A stretch of DNA of 64,000 bases from Acidobacteriota bacterium (GCA_028876385.1 JAGWSF010000069.1:1-64000), one strand, 5' to 3'; positions 51,403 to 59,623 are shown, counted from the stretch's first letter. Numbers and translations are program-made. The notes: generated from the sequence alone by a model not told the origin.

Positions 51403-51617
51403 GCCGGGGGGACGGAGCCGACCCGGTGGTTGGCTATGCGGGGTCCGGCCACCCAGCCGCACATCTGCGGGTCAGCATCTCCGAGATCCCCGTCCACCCA
51501 CCGCCCGTCACCGTGGAAACGGCCTCGCCGTCCATCGGCTGCGGTGACCACGACCAGACCCTCGTCGTCCTTCTCGTAGAGCGCACCGCTGTAGGGGTGG
51601 CGTATCCCGGCGCTCAT
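51399..51617 (-). CDS. Small Rieske-associated protein, family not recognised (copy 1)
   Basis: A 72-residue protein with no known family recognised. It is coupled by ATGA to the Rieske oxygenase upstream and by GTGA to the F420-type enzyme downstream. It shares with the protein at 56274-56555 the pattern HPxxGxxYExD, VTxADGRxGxF, GRxxxG and ADPxxxxWVxGP. The layout, short beta-strands with Trp and Gly, suggests a small beta-sheet protein. Repeated coupling to oxygenases suggests an assembly or electron-transfer partner; it has no Cys pairs for an Fe-S cluster. Confidence 0.75.
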   Translation of the reverse strand: MSAGIRHPYSGALYEKDDEGLVVVTAADGRRGRFHGDGRWVDGDLGDADPQMCGWVAGPRIANHRVGSVPPA

Positions 51618-53605
51618 TCGCCGTCCACCCAGTCGGTCAGACGCTGATGCAACCACCGAATCTTGGACTCCTGATAGCGGCTGAAGGTGACACCGGGTTT
51701 GCGGGTGGCTTCGAGCCCGCGCTGGACATTGGCCATGTTGAAGGTGTCCTGATCGAAGACCTTTCCGAGCATGGCCAGTTCGCTCGCCGACGACCACGGC
51801 TCGTCGTCGCCCAACCAGTGGACGGGGGCCGGCGGTGGTCGATCGCCGGTGAAGGGGGCCAGGTAGATGACCTCCATCACCGAACTGCGGTGGTCGTCCC
51901 CGTTGGGGCGGAAACGGTAGACAATGCGGTTGAACGCGCCCCATGGGTGGAAGTTGGGGAACACGGTGTAATCCAGGCTGTCCATCATCTCGGCGTCGGA
52001 GAGCGAATCGACCCTCTCGCCCACCACGGGACGCCATCTCTCCCGGGCCATGGCGGCCGCCACCTCCCGCATGGTCTTGCCTTCGGGGACCTCGACCGGC
52101 GTGGCCTCTCCTTCGCGCACATCGAGCATGGCCCTCAGCATTTCGTTCTGCGTGGGGGTCCAGGAGATGGTGGGGCTGGGGGTACCGCCGGGGGTGATGG
52201 CCCGGCTGAAGTTCTCCCAGACATCGACCTGGGTGGCGAGGTCGCCCAGCCACGGGAGGATCTGGGGGTGGGTCCCGCCGACGTGGTAGGCCTCGCAGAA
52301 GGCCTCCTGGGCCACCTTCCAGTTGGCATGGATCACCTTGGCCACATGGGCTTCCACGTAGGCCGCACCCAGATCCCATCCTGAGAAGTGCTCGGGCAGG
52401 TCACCGAGGAACGACTCGAGGGACGGCGCGCCCGGGTCGGGGTTTATGAAGACGAAACCCGCCCAGGTGCCGACCTGCACTTCGGGAAGGGCGAAGTCGG
52501 CATCGACGACCTGTGGGAACTCCTCGCGAGCCGGTACGTGTGACAGGGTCCCGTCGATGTTCCAGGCGAATCCGTGGAAGGGGCAACGGATGACCTGGCC
52601 GCAGTGGCCGTCGTAGTCGCGCAGGCGGCGACCCCTGTGCAAACAGGCGTTGACGAACCCCTTGATGCTCCCGTCGGCTTGGCGGACCAGGATGTAGGAG
52701 TCCCGAGCTATCTCGTAGACCATGCTGTCGCCCGCCGCCGGCAGGTGCTCTTCGCGACATGCGAACTGCCAGACCCGACGCCAGAGCCGCTGCACCTCCT
52801 TGTCGTGCCACTCCCGGCTGGTGTAGCGCTCCACCGGGATCTCCTCTTCGCCCTTGACCGGATTGTGGACCAGACGCAGGACGTCGGGCACCGGATGGGT
52901 ATCGGCGTCGAGCAACGCCTGGTAGGCCTGGACTGCTGGTTCCATATAGTTGTTCCCCCTGTCGGTATGAGGATCACCGAGTAGCCGATCCAGCTCGGCT
53001 AGCGCCGAGCTGGGCTCGGTGAAATGAATTACCGTCCAGCCGGCCTCGGTCGCAGGACCGAGGTTGTGGGCGAAGTCGTCGAGGTAAAGGACGCGAGACG
53101 GGTCCACGCCGAGCAATTCGGTGACCCGACGGTAGATTTCCGGTTCGGGTTTGCGCAGACCCACCTCCGAGGAGTCGACCACCACATCGAACAGCTCGAA
53201 GTCGATCACCTCGCGAAGGCCCCCTTGGAACTCCTTGACGCTGTTGGTGAGCAGCGCCGTACGATAGCCGTCCCGGTGGAGCCGGCCGATGCGTTCCACC
53301 ACGTCACGGTGGATGCGGTAGTTCCGTTCGAAGAGCACGTCCATCTCGTCACCGGTGAGGTCGAGCCCGGCTTCGGCAGCGATGGGAGTCACGAGCTCCT
53401 GCAGTTCGGCCACCGCCACCTCCCCCCGCTCGGCCCGATGCCAGGGATGATGAGCGGTCGATTCGAAACGCGGGCCGATGAGGATCTCGAGCAGGTCGTC
53501 GATCTCCACCCCGTGACGCTCGGCGAGCTTCTCGAGCTTGTGGGTGATCGGAGAGATGATGACCCCGCCGAAGTCGAAGACCACGGCGTCGAAGGGGCGG
53601 CTCAA
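51614..53605 (-). CDS. HAD-family phosphatase fused in frame to a Rieske oxygenase alpha subunit
   Basis: One frame of 663 residues. Residues 1 to about 215 are a HAD hydrolase (FDAVVFDFGGVIISP, LLTNSVKEF, GLRKPEPEIYRRV, LYLDDFAHN); motif I reads DFG where the second Asp is usual, as in ACAD10/epoxide-hydrolase-type domains. Residues 221-663 are a Rieske oxygenase (NACLHRGRR and CPFHGFAW; EAYHVGGTH iron site). No stop separates them, but an internal ATG at 52945 follows AGGGGGAACAACT, so the oxygenase may also be made alone. TTG start overlapping the ABM gene stop. Confidence 0.82.
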   Translation of the reverse strand: MSRPFDAVVFDFGGVIISPITHKLEKLAERHGVEIDDLLEILIGPRFESTAHHPWHRAERGEVAVAELQELVTPIAAEAGLDLTGDEMDVLFERNYRIHRDVVERIGRLHRDGYRTALLTNSVKEFQGGLREVIDFELFDVVVDSSEVGLRKPEPEIYRRVTELLGVDPSRVLYLDDFAHNLGPATEAGWTVIHFTEPSSALAELDRLLGDPHTDRGNNYMEPAVQAYQALLDADTHPVPDVLRLVHNPVKGEEEIPVERYTSREWHDKEVQRLWRRVWQFACREEHLPAAGDSMVYEIARDSYILVRQADGSIKGFVNACLHRGRRLRDYDGHCGQVIRCPFHGFAWNIDGTLSHVPAREEFPQVVDADFALPEVQVGTWAGFVFINPDPGAPSLESFLGDLPEHFSGWDLGAAYVEAHVAKVIHANWKVAQEAFCEAYHVGGTHPQILPWLGDLATQVDVWENFSRAITPGGTPSPTISWTPTQNEMLRAMLDVREGEATPVEVPEGKTMREVAAAMARERWRPVVGERVDSLSDAEMMDSLDYTVFPNFHPWGAFNRIVYRFRPNGDDHRSSVMEVIYLAPFTGDRPPPAPVHWLGDDEPWSSASELAMLGKVFDQDTFNMANVQRGLEATRKPGVTFSRYQESKIRWLHQRLTDWVDGE

Positions 53606-53955
53606 CTTTCCGACCCGACGAAGTCGGCCCGGGGGGCCCCGGACTCGTCGTAGACCGGCCCCTCGAGATCGATCCGGTACTTTCGCACCGCCGACGGGTG
53701 CCGGGGGTAGCCACGCAGCAGCTGGCGCATGGCGGCGAAGTTGGGGTGCTCGAAGTGACCGGCGAGCGATTCCTCGTCGGCCCACAACTCGAACACCGCG
53801 ATGCGGTCGGCGTCGACGGGATCCGCAGAGAACGAGTATCCGAGGCAGCCCGGCTCGTCCCGTCGGGTCGATCTCACCCATTCGACGGCCGCCGCGACAC
53901 ACCCGTCCCGGTCCGCAGGGTTCACGAAGTGGATGGTGCCGGCGATAGCGATCAT
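53602..53955 (-). CDS. Antibiotic-biosynthesis-monooxygenase (ABM) domain protein
   Basis: A 117-residue ABM/dimeric ferredoxin-like-fold protein: MIAIAGTIHFVNPADRDGCVAAAVEWVRSTRRDEPGC then DRIAVFELWADEESLAGHFEHPNF. Members oxidise polycyclic quinols without cofactor, or are stress-related relatives. Its stop overlaps the HAD-Rieske start. A TetR-type site lies just upstream. Confidence 0.85.
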   Translation of the reverse strand: MIAIAGTIHFVNPADRDGCVAAAVEWVRSTRRDEPGCLGYSFSADPVDADRIAVFELWADEESLAGHFEHPNFAAMRQLLRGYPRHPSAVRKYRIDLEGPVYDESGAPRADFVGSES

Positions 53956-53976
53956 GTGGTCCGAATCCTAACTAAT

Positions 53977-53989
53977 TAACCGACCGTTA
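53977..53989. promoter_or_regulatory. TetR-type operator-like site upstream of the ABM operon
   Basis: TAACCGACCGTTA is an inverted repeat (TAAC/GTTA) one base shorter than the consensus. It is preceded by CTAACTAAT, giving a second half-site. It lies 22 bases before the ABM start. Confidence 0.45.
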
Positions 53990-54070
53990 GCTTTTCGTCC
54001 CCCGCCGGCCACGGCGGGCCCATCCCCTGAGGCGATCCACGCTCGCTCCCCCCTTTGTGCCTACTCTTAT

Positions 54071-54084
54071 TAACCGATGAGTAT
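54071..54084. promoter_or_regulatory. TetR-type operator-like site overlapping a start codon
   Basis: TAACCGATGAGTAT (12 of 14 positions) contains the ATG at 54077 of the TIM-barrel gene. A repressor here would block the transcript start of a leaderless mRNA. Confidence 0.42.
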
Positions 54085-54931
54085 ATTAGCGGCCGAACTG
54101 GGACCCGACGACCTGGTGCTCAGCCACTTCACCCTCGGCCGGCAACACCCGATCGACGACCGGGTGGAAGCGGCCCGCACGGCCGGCTTCGCCGCCATAG
54201 GGCTCTCCGTCGCCGAGGTGGCCCGACTGGTCGGTACCGGTACCGACCTGGGCGCTCTGGCCGATCTGATCGGCGCCGCCGGTCTGTGTCTGGCCGATAT
54301 CGAGGCCATCAAAGGTTGGGGCGGCGGTCCCGACCAGGGAAGCCGGGCCGACCTCGAGGAGAATGCCTGGCGGATGGCCGATCGGCTCGGGGGCCGCTGC
54401 CTGCAGGCCATAGGCCCCTTCTCAGGCGATCCCGTCGACGGAGCCCGGGCCTTCGCCGACCTGTGCGACCGCGCCGCCGACCACGGCCTCGACGTGGCCC
54501 TCGAGGCGCTCCCCTTCACCAACATCCCGAACACGGTGGCGGCGCTCGAGATCGTCGAGCGGGCTGACCGGCCCAACGGGGGCCTGTGCATCGACATCTG
54601 GCACCACTCCCGGTCGGGAGAGGACCGAACTGCGCTCGAGCGTCTCGATCCGGTCCTGATCAAGAACGTGCAGCTGAGCGACGGACCAATCCGGCCGCCG
54701 ACCGACGATCTCGCCGACTACAAGGACGACTGCCTGCGCCACCGCGTCCCGCCCGGCGAGGGCCAGATGGACGCCGTCGGATTCGTGGGGGCCCTCCTCC
54801 GAGCCGGAACGACGGTGCCTTGGTCGATCGAGGTCTGCAACGAGGGCGCGTGGGACCGCCCCGGATCGGCCCACGCCGCTCGTTGCGCGACGGCGTCGCG
54901 CCGGGTGCTGGAGCGGGCCCGGGCCCTCTAG
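54077..54931 (+). CDS. Sugar-phosphate isomerase/epimerase-like TIM-barrel protein
   Basis: A 284-residue AP-endonuclease-2/xylose-isomerase-like barrel: AARTAGFAAIGLSVAEVA, ALEALPFTNIPN with a candidate metal Glu, GLCIDIWHHSRSG with Asp and His, and SIEVCNEGAW with the last Glu. Functions in the family range from inosose dehydratase and sugar epimerase to dehydroshikimate dehydratase; which applies is unclear. The ATG is inside an operator-like site with no ribosome-binding site, suggesting leaderless translation. Its stop shares CTAG with the convergent Rieske gene. Confidence 0.82.
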   Translation: MSILAAELGPDDLVLSHFTLGRQHPIDDRVEAARTAGFAAIGLSVAEVARLVGTGTDLGALADLIGAAGLCLADIEAIKGWGGGPDQGSRADLEENAWRMADRLGGRCLQAIGPFSGDPVDGARAFADLCDRAADHGLDVALEALPFTNIPNTVAALEIVERADRPNGGLCIDIWHHSRSGEDRTALERLDPVLIKNVQLSDGPIRPPTDDLADYKDDCLRHRVPPGEGQMDAVGFVGALLRAGTTVPWSIEVCNEGAWDRPGSAHAARCATASRRVLERARAL

Positions 54932-56277
54932 GCTTGGCCCACCCAGCGACCCAACTCGTGGTGGAAGTGACGGATACGGGATTCCTGGTACGAGGCCAAC
55001 TGGACTCCGCTTGCCTTGGTCGCTTTGAAGCCCCTCTGCTGATGGGCCAGGTTGCTCGTGTCCTGATCGAAGACCATGGCCAGCAGGCCCAGCTCCGGCG
55101 CGTCCGTCCAGTCGTCGTCGAAGCCCAGCACACGCGCCGGGACCGGCGCCTCGTGGCTGTCGGTATCGATAAGGAAGATCACGTCCATAACGCATTCGTC
55201 GGGGTTGGCCCCGTAGGGCCGGAACCGGTAGTTGATGGGGCTCACGCCGGCCCAGGGTTGGAAGTTGGGGAACACCTGGTAGAGGATGTTGTCCAGGAGC
55301 TCGGAATCGGAGTAGGTGTCCTTTCCCGACTGGGCCCGCAGGGCTTCGGCGAGGGACTGCCGGGCGCTTCCCGTCTCTGCGATCGACGGCAGGTCGATCC
55401 CGTAGTAGGCAGCCAGAGCCTGGAGTACCTGGTCGTCTGAGAAGTCCCGCAGGTGCGGGCTCGGCACGCCGCTCAGCGTGTTGAACCGGTTCCACCCGGG
55501 TTGGCCCTCCACCTCCGCAGGGAAGACGTCGTACTGGGCCGACGCGTCGGCGAGCATCGTCAGGATCTGGGGGTGGGTGGCGATCACGTGGTAGGACTCC
55601 ATGAACGCCTCCATGGCCGCCTTCCAGTTGCACCGCAGGAGCTTGGACACCCGAGCCGTGACTGATCGTCCGGTGGTGTCCCAGGGGAAATGGCTGGGCA
55701 TCGACCCCAGGTAGTCGCTCAGCGGGGCGGCGTCGAGGTCGGGATTGATGAAGACCCACCCGTTCCAGGTATCGACCTGCACCTGTGGCAGAACCAGGTC
55801 TTCGCGGCGCAGATGGGGGAAGTCCCACTTGCACGGCATCCGCTTCATATTTCCGTCGTAGCTCCACGACCAGCCGTGGAAGGCGCAGCGCAGTTCAGGG
55901 GTCCACCCCTCCTCGGCGCGCAGCTTCATGGCCCGGTGCAGGCAGGCGTTCCAGTAGCCCCTGATCCCGGCTTCGGCCCTCACCAGGAGGAACGACAGAT
56001 CGGCCACGTCGTAGACGTAGGTGTCGCCGACCCGGCGCAGGTCGTCCTCACGGCAGGCGACCTGCCATACCCGCTTCCAGAGCCGCTCCACCTCGAGGGT
56101 GTGCCACTCCGGTGAGATGTAGCGCTCCACCGGCACCGGCTCGTGGCCGAAGTCGATCTGACTCTCCTGGCACAGGGTGGACGGGGGCGGTACCCGATCC
56201 CGGGCCAGGACGTCCTGTACCGACGGACCGTTGGAACGACTGGCCGGGGCCTCGACAGAGGCTTCGGTCGCGGTCAC
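54928..56277 (-). CDS. Rieske non-haem iron oxygenase, alpha subunit
   Basis: A 449-residue Rieske oxygenase with NACLHRAMK and CAFHGWSW, iron site in MESYHVIATHPQ, and a region RESRIRHFHHELGRW near the end. It belongs to the same CxHR/CxFHG branch as the oxygenase half of 51614-53605 and is similar along its length (shared VERYxSxEWHxxEVxRLWxRVWQxACRE). The GTG overlaps the stop of the small Rieske-associated gene by four bases. Confidence 0.92.
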   Translation of the reverse strand: MTATEASVEAPASRSNGPSVQDVLARDRVPPPSTLCQESQIDFGHEPVPVERYISPEWHTLEVERLWKRVWQVACREDDLRRVGDTYVYDVADLSFLLVRAEAGIRGYWNACLHRAMKLRAEEGWTPELRCAFHGWSWSYDGNMKRMPCKWDFPHLRREDLVLPQVQVDTWNGWVFINPDLDAAPLSDYLGSMPSHFPWDTTGRSVTARVSKLLRCNWKAAMEAFMESYHVIATHPQILTMLADASAQYDVFPAEVEGQPGWNRFNTLSGVPSPHLRDFSDDQVLQALAAYYGIDLPSIAETGSARQSLAEALRAQSGKDTYSDSELLDNILYQVFPNFQPWAGVSPINYRFRPYGANPDECVMDVIFLIDTDSHEAPVPARVLGFDDDWTDAPELGLLAMVFDQDTSNLAHQQRGFKATKASGVQLASYQESRIRHFHHELGRWVGQA

Positions 56278-56555
56278 GCCCCGCCCCCCGGTGCCGAGGC
56301 GGTGGGGTCGCCTCCGGCCGAAACCTCGGCCAGGGGCCGGTGCTGGGCGGCCCGTAGTCGCTGGTGGGTCGGCGCCGCCTGCGGCCCTCCGACCCAGTCG
56401 AGGACGTGTGGATCGGCCCAGAGCACCTCACCCCGCAGGTGGCGTCCCTGCCAGGTGAACCATCCGGTCCGCCCGTCGGCCTCCGTCACCTTGACCGTCC
56501 CGTCAACGTCCCGCTCGTAGTGCGAGCCGAACAGGGGATGACCTACACCGGACAT
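56274..56555 (-). CDS. Small Rieske-associated protein, family not recognised (copy 2)
   Basis: A 93-residue protein starting MSGVGHPLFGSHYERD behind GGGAGGGG. Its first 65 residues align with the 72-residue protein at 51399-51617 (HPxxGxxYExDxDGxVxVTxADGRxGxF, ADPxxxxWVxGP); the Ala/Gly/Pro-rich tail is specific. Here the gene precedes its Rieske oxygenase, whereas copy 1 follows it, so the association survives a change of order. Function unknown; a structural or electron-transfer partner is a guess. Confidence 0.75.
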   Translation of the reverse strand: MSGVGHPLFGSHYERDVDGTVKVTEADGRTGWFTWQGRHLRGEVLWADPHVLDWVGGPQAAPTHQRLRAAQHRPLAEVSAGGDPTASAPGGGA

Positions 56556-56581
56556 GGCAACAGCCCCTCCCTGACACATAT

Positions 56582-56610
56582 TGACCGAGTAGTAAGTTCT
56601 GAATACTTAC
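56582..56610. promoter_or_regulatory. TetR-type site plus adjacent GTAAGT/ACTTAC inverted repeat
   Basis: TGACCGAGTAGTAA (12 of 14) begins 26 bases before the small Rieske-associated gene. It is followed immediately by a perfect six-base inverted repeat GTAAGT/ACTTAC with a seven-base spacer (56592-56610). Two operators side by side, for two different regulators, would fit. Confidence 0.45.
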
Positions 56611-56660
56611 GGAACGGCCGAACCGTCGGCAGGGTCTTTCGGCCCTTCTTGTCCCCCGAC

Positions 56661-57893
56661 TCAGGCCTTGACCGGCATCCGCTCCACCCACTCGGCCAGC
56701 GCGTCGGGTACCCCCAGCCCGGCGGGAACCCGACCCTCCCCGATCATCCGATCGATCCAGGCGTGCAAGTGCCAGATACGCCGCTCCTGGTATCCGATCA
56801 CCTGACCCCCGTGGGCGGCGGACTGCATGGAGCGCTGGATGTGGGCCAGGTTCGAGTAGTCCTCCTCCATGATGCTGTCGAAGCGGGATAGTCGCCGCTC
56901 CCAGAGCTCGCCGCCCGGCATCGTCCCGTCCCCCCAGTCGGCGGCGAACCACACGATCTCCAGGCGGGTCCGGGCCACCCCGGTGGGCCAGAAGACGAGG
57001 AACGGAAAGCCCCGGGCGTCGAGGGGGGTGATCAGGTTGGGGAATATCCCGTGGGCCGCCTGGATCTGCTCCCGCATCACGGCCGGTACGTGCTCGATGG
57101 TGGCCAGGCTCTCGCGCGAGTCCCCTCTGGTACCGGCCTTCACCGGGGAGAGCATGTTCTGGTGCCCCCGCTCGAACAGCGAGATGACCGTGCCCCGGGT
57201 GTCCAGGGTGGGTGCCACCGTCGTCGGGTGCACGGTGCGGGCGTGGTAGACCTCGAGGAACCCCTCGGCCAGGACCTTCCAGTTGCAGTCGAGGTCGACG
57301 GCTTTGCTGTCTATCACCCGCAGGGGCGACCTGGCCACATCGGCGAGTAGCGAGGTGACCGGCTCCAACCAGTCCCGGAGAGCCGGCGCCGCAGGATCGA
57401 GATTCACGAAGTACCAGCCGCCCCAAGCTTCGCAGCGCAGCTCGACGAGACCTCGATCGTCCTTGCACAGCCCGAGGAAGTCCCGCTCCTCGGGGACCCT
57501 CACCAGATGACCGGTCAGGTCGTAGGTCCACGAGTGGTACCCGCACACCAACATCCGGGTGTGGCCGTGGGCTGAGCGCACCACAGGCGCGCCCCGGTGC
57601 CGGCAGGCGTTGCGGAAGGCCCTGACGACCCCGTCGTCGCCCCGCACCAAGACGACCTCCCCGGCTGGGACGGCGATGACCTTGAAGCTCCCCGGACCGA
57701 CCAGTTCGCTGGCGTGGCCGGCGTACAACCAGGCCCGACCGAACACCGATTCCATCTCGAGGTCGAAGAACTCCGGGTCGGTGTAGCGCCCGAGGGGCAG
57801 GTCAGGCAGGAGCGGGAAGCCCTCGGGGGGACCCGCCCGCGCCGACTCGGCCTCGGACCGGGCCCGGAACTCCGCGAGATACGACTCGTCCAC
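56661..57893 (-). CDS. Rieske non-haem iron oxygenase, alpha subunit
   Basis: A 410-residue Rieske oxygenase with NACRHRGAPV and CGYHSWTYD and an iron site in LEVYHARTVHP. It is of a different branch from the other oxygenases here, with a classical aromatic-ring-type start (YTDPEFFDLEMESVFGRAWLYAGHASEL). GTG start behind GAGGAGG. Five Rieske alpha subunits within 47 kb with no reductase imply a shared reductase elsewhere in the genome. Confidence 0.92.
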   Translation of the reverse strand: MDESYLAEFRARSEAESARAGPPEGFPLLPDLPLGRYTDPEFFDLEMESVFGRAWLYAGHASELVGPGSFKVIAVPAGEVVLVRGDDGVVRAFRNACRHRGAPVVRSAHGHTRMLVCGYHSWTYDLTGHLVRVPEERDFLGLCKDDRGLVELRCEAWGGWYFVNLDPAAPALRDWLEPVTSLLADVARSPLRVIDSKAVDLDCNWKVLAEGFLEVYHARTVHPTTVAPTLDTRGTVISLFERGHQNMLSPVKAGTRGDSRESLATIEHVPAVMREQIQAAHGIFPNLITPLDARGFPFLVFWPTGVARTRLEIVWFAADWGDGTMPGGELWERRLSRFDSIMEEDYSNLAHIQRSMQSAAHGGQVIGYQERRIWHLHAWIDRMIGEGRVPAGLGVPDALAEWVERMPVKA

Positions 57894-57961
57894 TCACCCT
57901 CCTCGACTTGAGCCAGGTGCCGCACGGGCGACGCCACACGGCCGATCCCTCCTACCGAAGC

Positions 57962-58744
57962 TCAGTAGGGCAGGGTGCCGCCATCCACCGGGAACAGGCA
58001 GCCGGTCATGTTGCGCCCGGCGTCCGACGCCAGGAGCACCGCGACTGCCGCCACCTCCTCCACCTTGTTCGGACGCTTGATGGCGGACTCGGCACAGAAC
58101 AACGCGATCAACTCGTCATAGCCGGGCAGCCCCATGGCCTTGGCCGACTCCGGACCCGTGGACCTCACTATGTCGGTCTCGATGATCCCCGGAAGGATGG
58201 CGTTCACCGTGACACCCGTGGTCCCCACCTCGGCGGCGGCCGACTTCACCAAGCCGTTGACCGCGTGCTTGGTGGTCGAGTAACCGGGAATGCCGGGCTT
58301 GCCGAGCTTGCCTTCCACCGAAGAGGTGACGATGATCCGGCCGTAGTCGCGTTCCAGCATGTGCTGGAGGGACCGGCGCATGCCCCAGAACACATGATTG
58401 AGGTTCCAGTCGATCTCGAGGAGCCATTCCTCGTCGGTCATCTGCGCCACCGGGGCGGAGTGGAGGACCCCGCCGGAGTTGAGGCAGCAGATGTCGAGGT
58501 GGCCGTAACGGTCGATGGTGAAATCGATCAGGCCCTCAACGGCTTCCTGCTTGGCCGCGTCGCCGGCGTAGAAGGCGGCCCGGTCCCCGGCGCCCATCTC
58601 GGTCAGGCACTGCGCCCCCTTCTCGGGGTCCCGGCCGTTGACCACCACGGAGGCGCCTTCGGCGAGGAAGGCCTCGGCCATGGCTCGACCGATGCTACGG
58701 GTGCCCCCGGTGATGCACGCGACCTTTCCTTCGAGCTTTCCCAT
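57962..58744 (-). CDS. Short-chain dehydrogenase/reductase (tandem copy)
   Basis: A 260-residue SDR with TGGTRSIG, TSSVEGKLGKPGIPGYSTTKHAVNG and a C-terminus VDGGTLPY. It is a tandem paralogue of the next gene (about half identical by eye), sharing the unusual SS(V/L)EGK(L/V)GKP active-site stretch. The residue Asn in VVVNGRD suggests NADP preference. Start ATG behind AAAGGGAGA. Confidence 0.88.
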   Translation of the reverse strand: MGKLEGKVACITGGTRSIGRAMAEAFLAEGASVVVNGRDPEKGAQCLTEMGAGDRAAFYAGDAAKQEAVEGLIDFTIDRYGHLDICCLNSGGVLHSAPVAQMTDEEWLLEIDWNLNHVFWGMRRSLQHMLERDYGRIIVTSSVEGKLGKPGIPGYSTTKHAVNGLVKSAAAEVGTTGVTVNAILPGIIETDIVRSTGPESAKAMGLPGYDELIALFCAESAIKRPNKVEEVAAVAVLLASDAGRNMTGCLFPVDGGTLPY

Positions 58745-58766
58745 TCGTATTCTCCCTTTGTGCCCG

Positions 58767-59546
58767 TCAGTAAGGCGAGGTGCCGCCGTCGATGGATATG
58801 AGCGAGCCGGTGATACCGGCGCCCGCCTCGGAGGCCAGCAGCACAGCCACGTTCGCCACGTCCTCGGGTTCGTTGAGCCGCTTGATCAGCGACTCGTTGG
58901 CGAAGGTCTCGAGCAGTTGCTCGTACGTTATGCCCATGGCCTCGGCCGCTCCGGGCCCTGCCGCGATCATGGTGTCGGTCTCGATGGCCCCGGGGCACAG
59001 GGCGTTGACGGTCACCCCCGTGGTGCCGACCTCCCTCGCCGCCGACTTCACGAGCCCGTTGATGGCGTGCTTGGAAGCTACGTAGCTGGAGATGGTGGGC
59101 TTGCCCACCTTGCCCTCCAACGAGCTCATGGCCATGATGCGTCCCCAGCCCTGGGGCACCATGTGGCCGAGCGCCGCCCGCATGGTCCAGAAGGTGTGCC
59201 AGAAGTTCCAGACCATGGCGTCCTCCATGGCCTCGTCGGTCATCTCGGCGACGGGGGCGTAACCGCTCCCGCCTCCGGCGTTGGCCACCAGGATGTCGAT
59301 GCGACCGAAGTGCGACACCGTCCCGGCCACGATGGCCTCGCAGTCGGCGCGCCGCTTCACGTCGCCGGCGATGAAGTGGACGTCACCGCCACCGCCCAGC
59401 TCGTCCACCGACGCCTTGCCCTTGACCTCGTCGCGGCCGTTGATTACGACCCGGGCGCCCTCGGCGAGGAAGGCTCTGGCGCACGCCAGTCCGATGCCCC
59501 GGGTTCCTCCCGTGATGCAGGCCACCCTGCCGTCAAGCGTTCCCAC
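58767..59546 (-). CDS. Short-chain dehydrogenase/reductase (tandem copy)
   Basis: A 259-residue SDR: TGGTRGIG, NAGGGSGYA, MSSLEGKVGKPTISSYVASKHAING, IDGGTSPY. It lies 22 bases upstream of its paralogue, so the pair is one operon. The GTG at 59546 has a better ribosome-binding distance (GGGGAG) than the GTG two codons upstream. It diverges from the phosphohistidine protein pair across a TetR-type site. Confidence 0.88.
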   Translation of the reverse strand: MGTLDGRVACITGGTRGIGLACARAFLAEGARVVINGRDEVKGKASVDELGGGGDVHFIAGDVKRRADCEAIVAGTVSHFGRIDILVANAGGGSGYAPVAEMTDEAMEDAMVWNFWHTFWTMRAALGHMVPQGWGRIMAMSSLEGKVGKPTISSYVASKHAINGLVKSAAREVGTTGVTVNALCPGAIETDTMIAAGPGAAEAMGITYEQLLETFANESLIKRLNEPEDVANVAVLLASEAGAGITGSLISIDGGTSPY

Positions 59547-59609
59547 GCACACTCCCCCTCGAGCAATCGAAATCCTTATCAGGGTCTACTACAGTCGGCA
59601 GCCCCTAAT

Positions 59610-59623
59610 CAACTGGTCAGTTT
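59610..59623. promoter_or_regulatory. TetR-type operator between SDR pair and phosphohistidine-protein pair
   Basis: CAACTGGTCAGTTT (12 of 14; core AACTG/CAGTT) lies 64 bases before the SDR start and about 125 before the divergent phosphohistidine gene. The TetR gene at the end of the plus-strand operon could act here on its own promoter. Confidence 0.48.
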
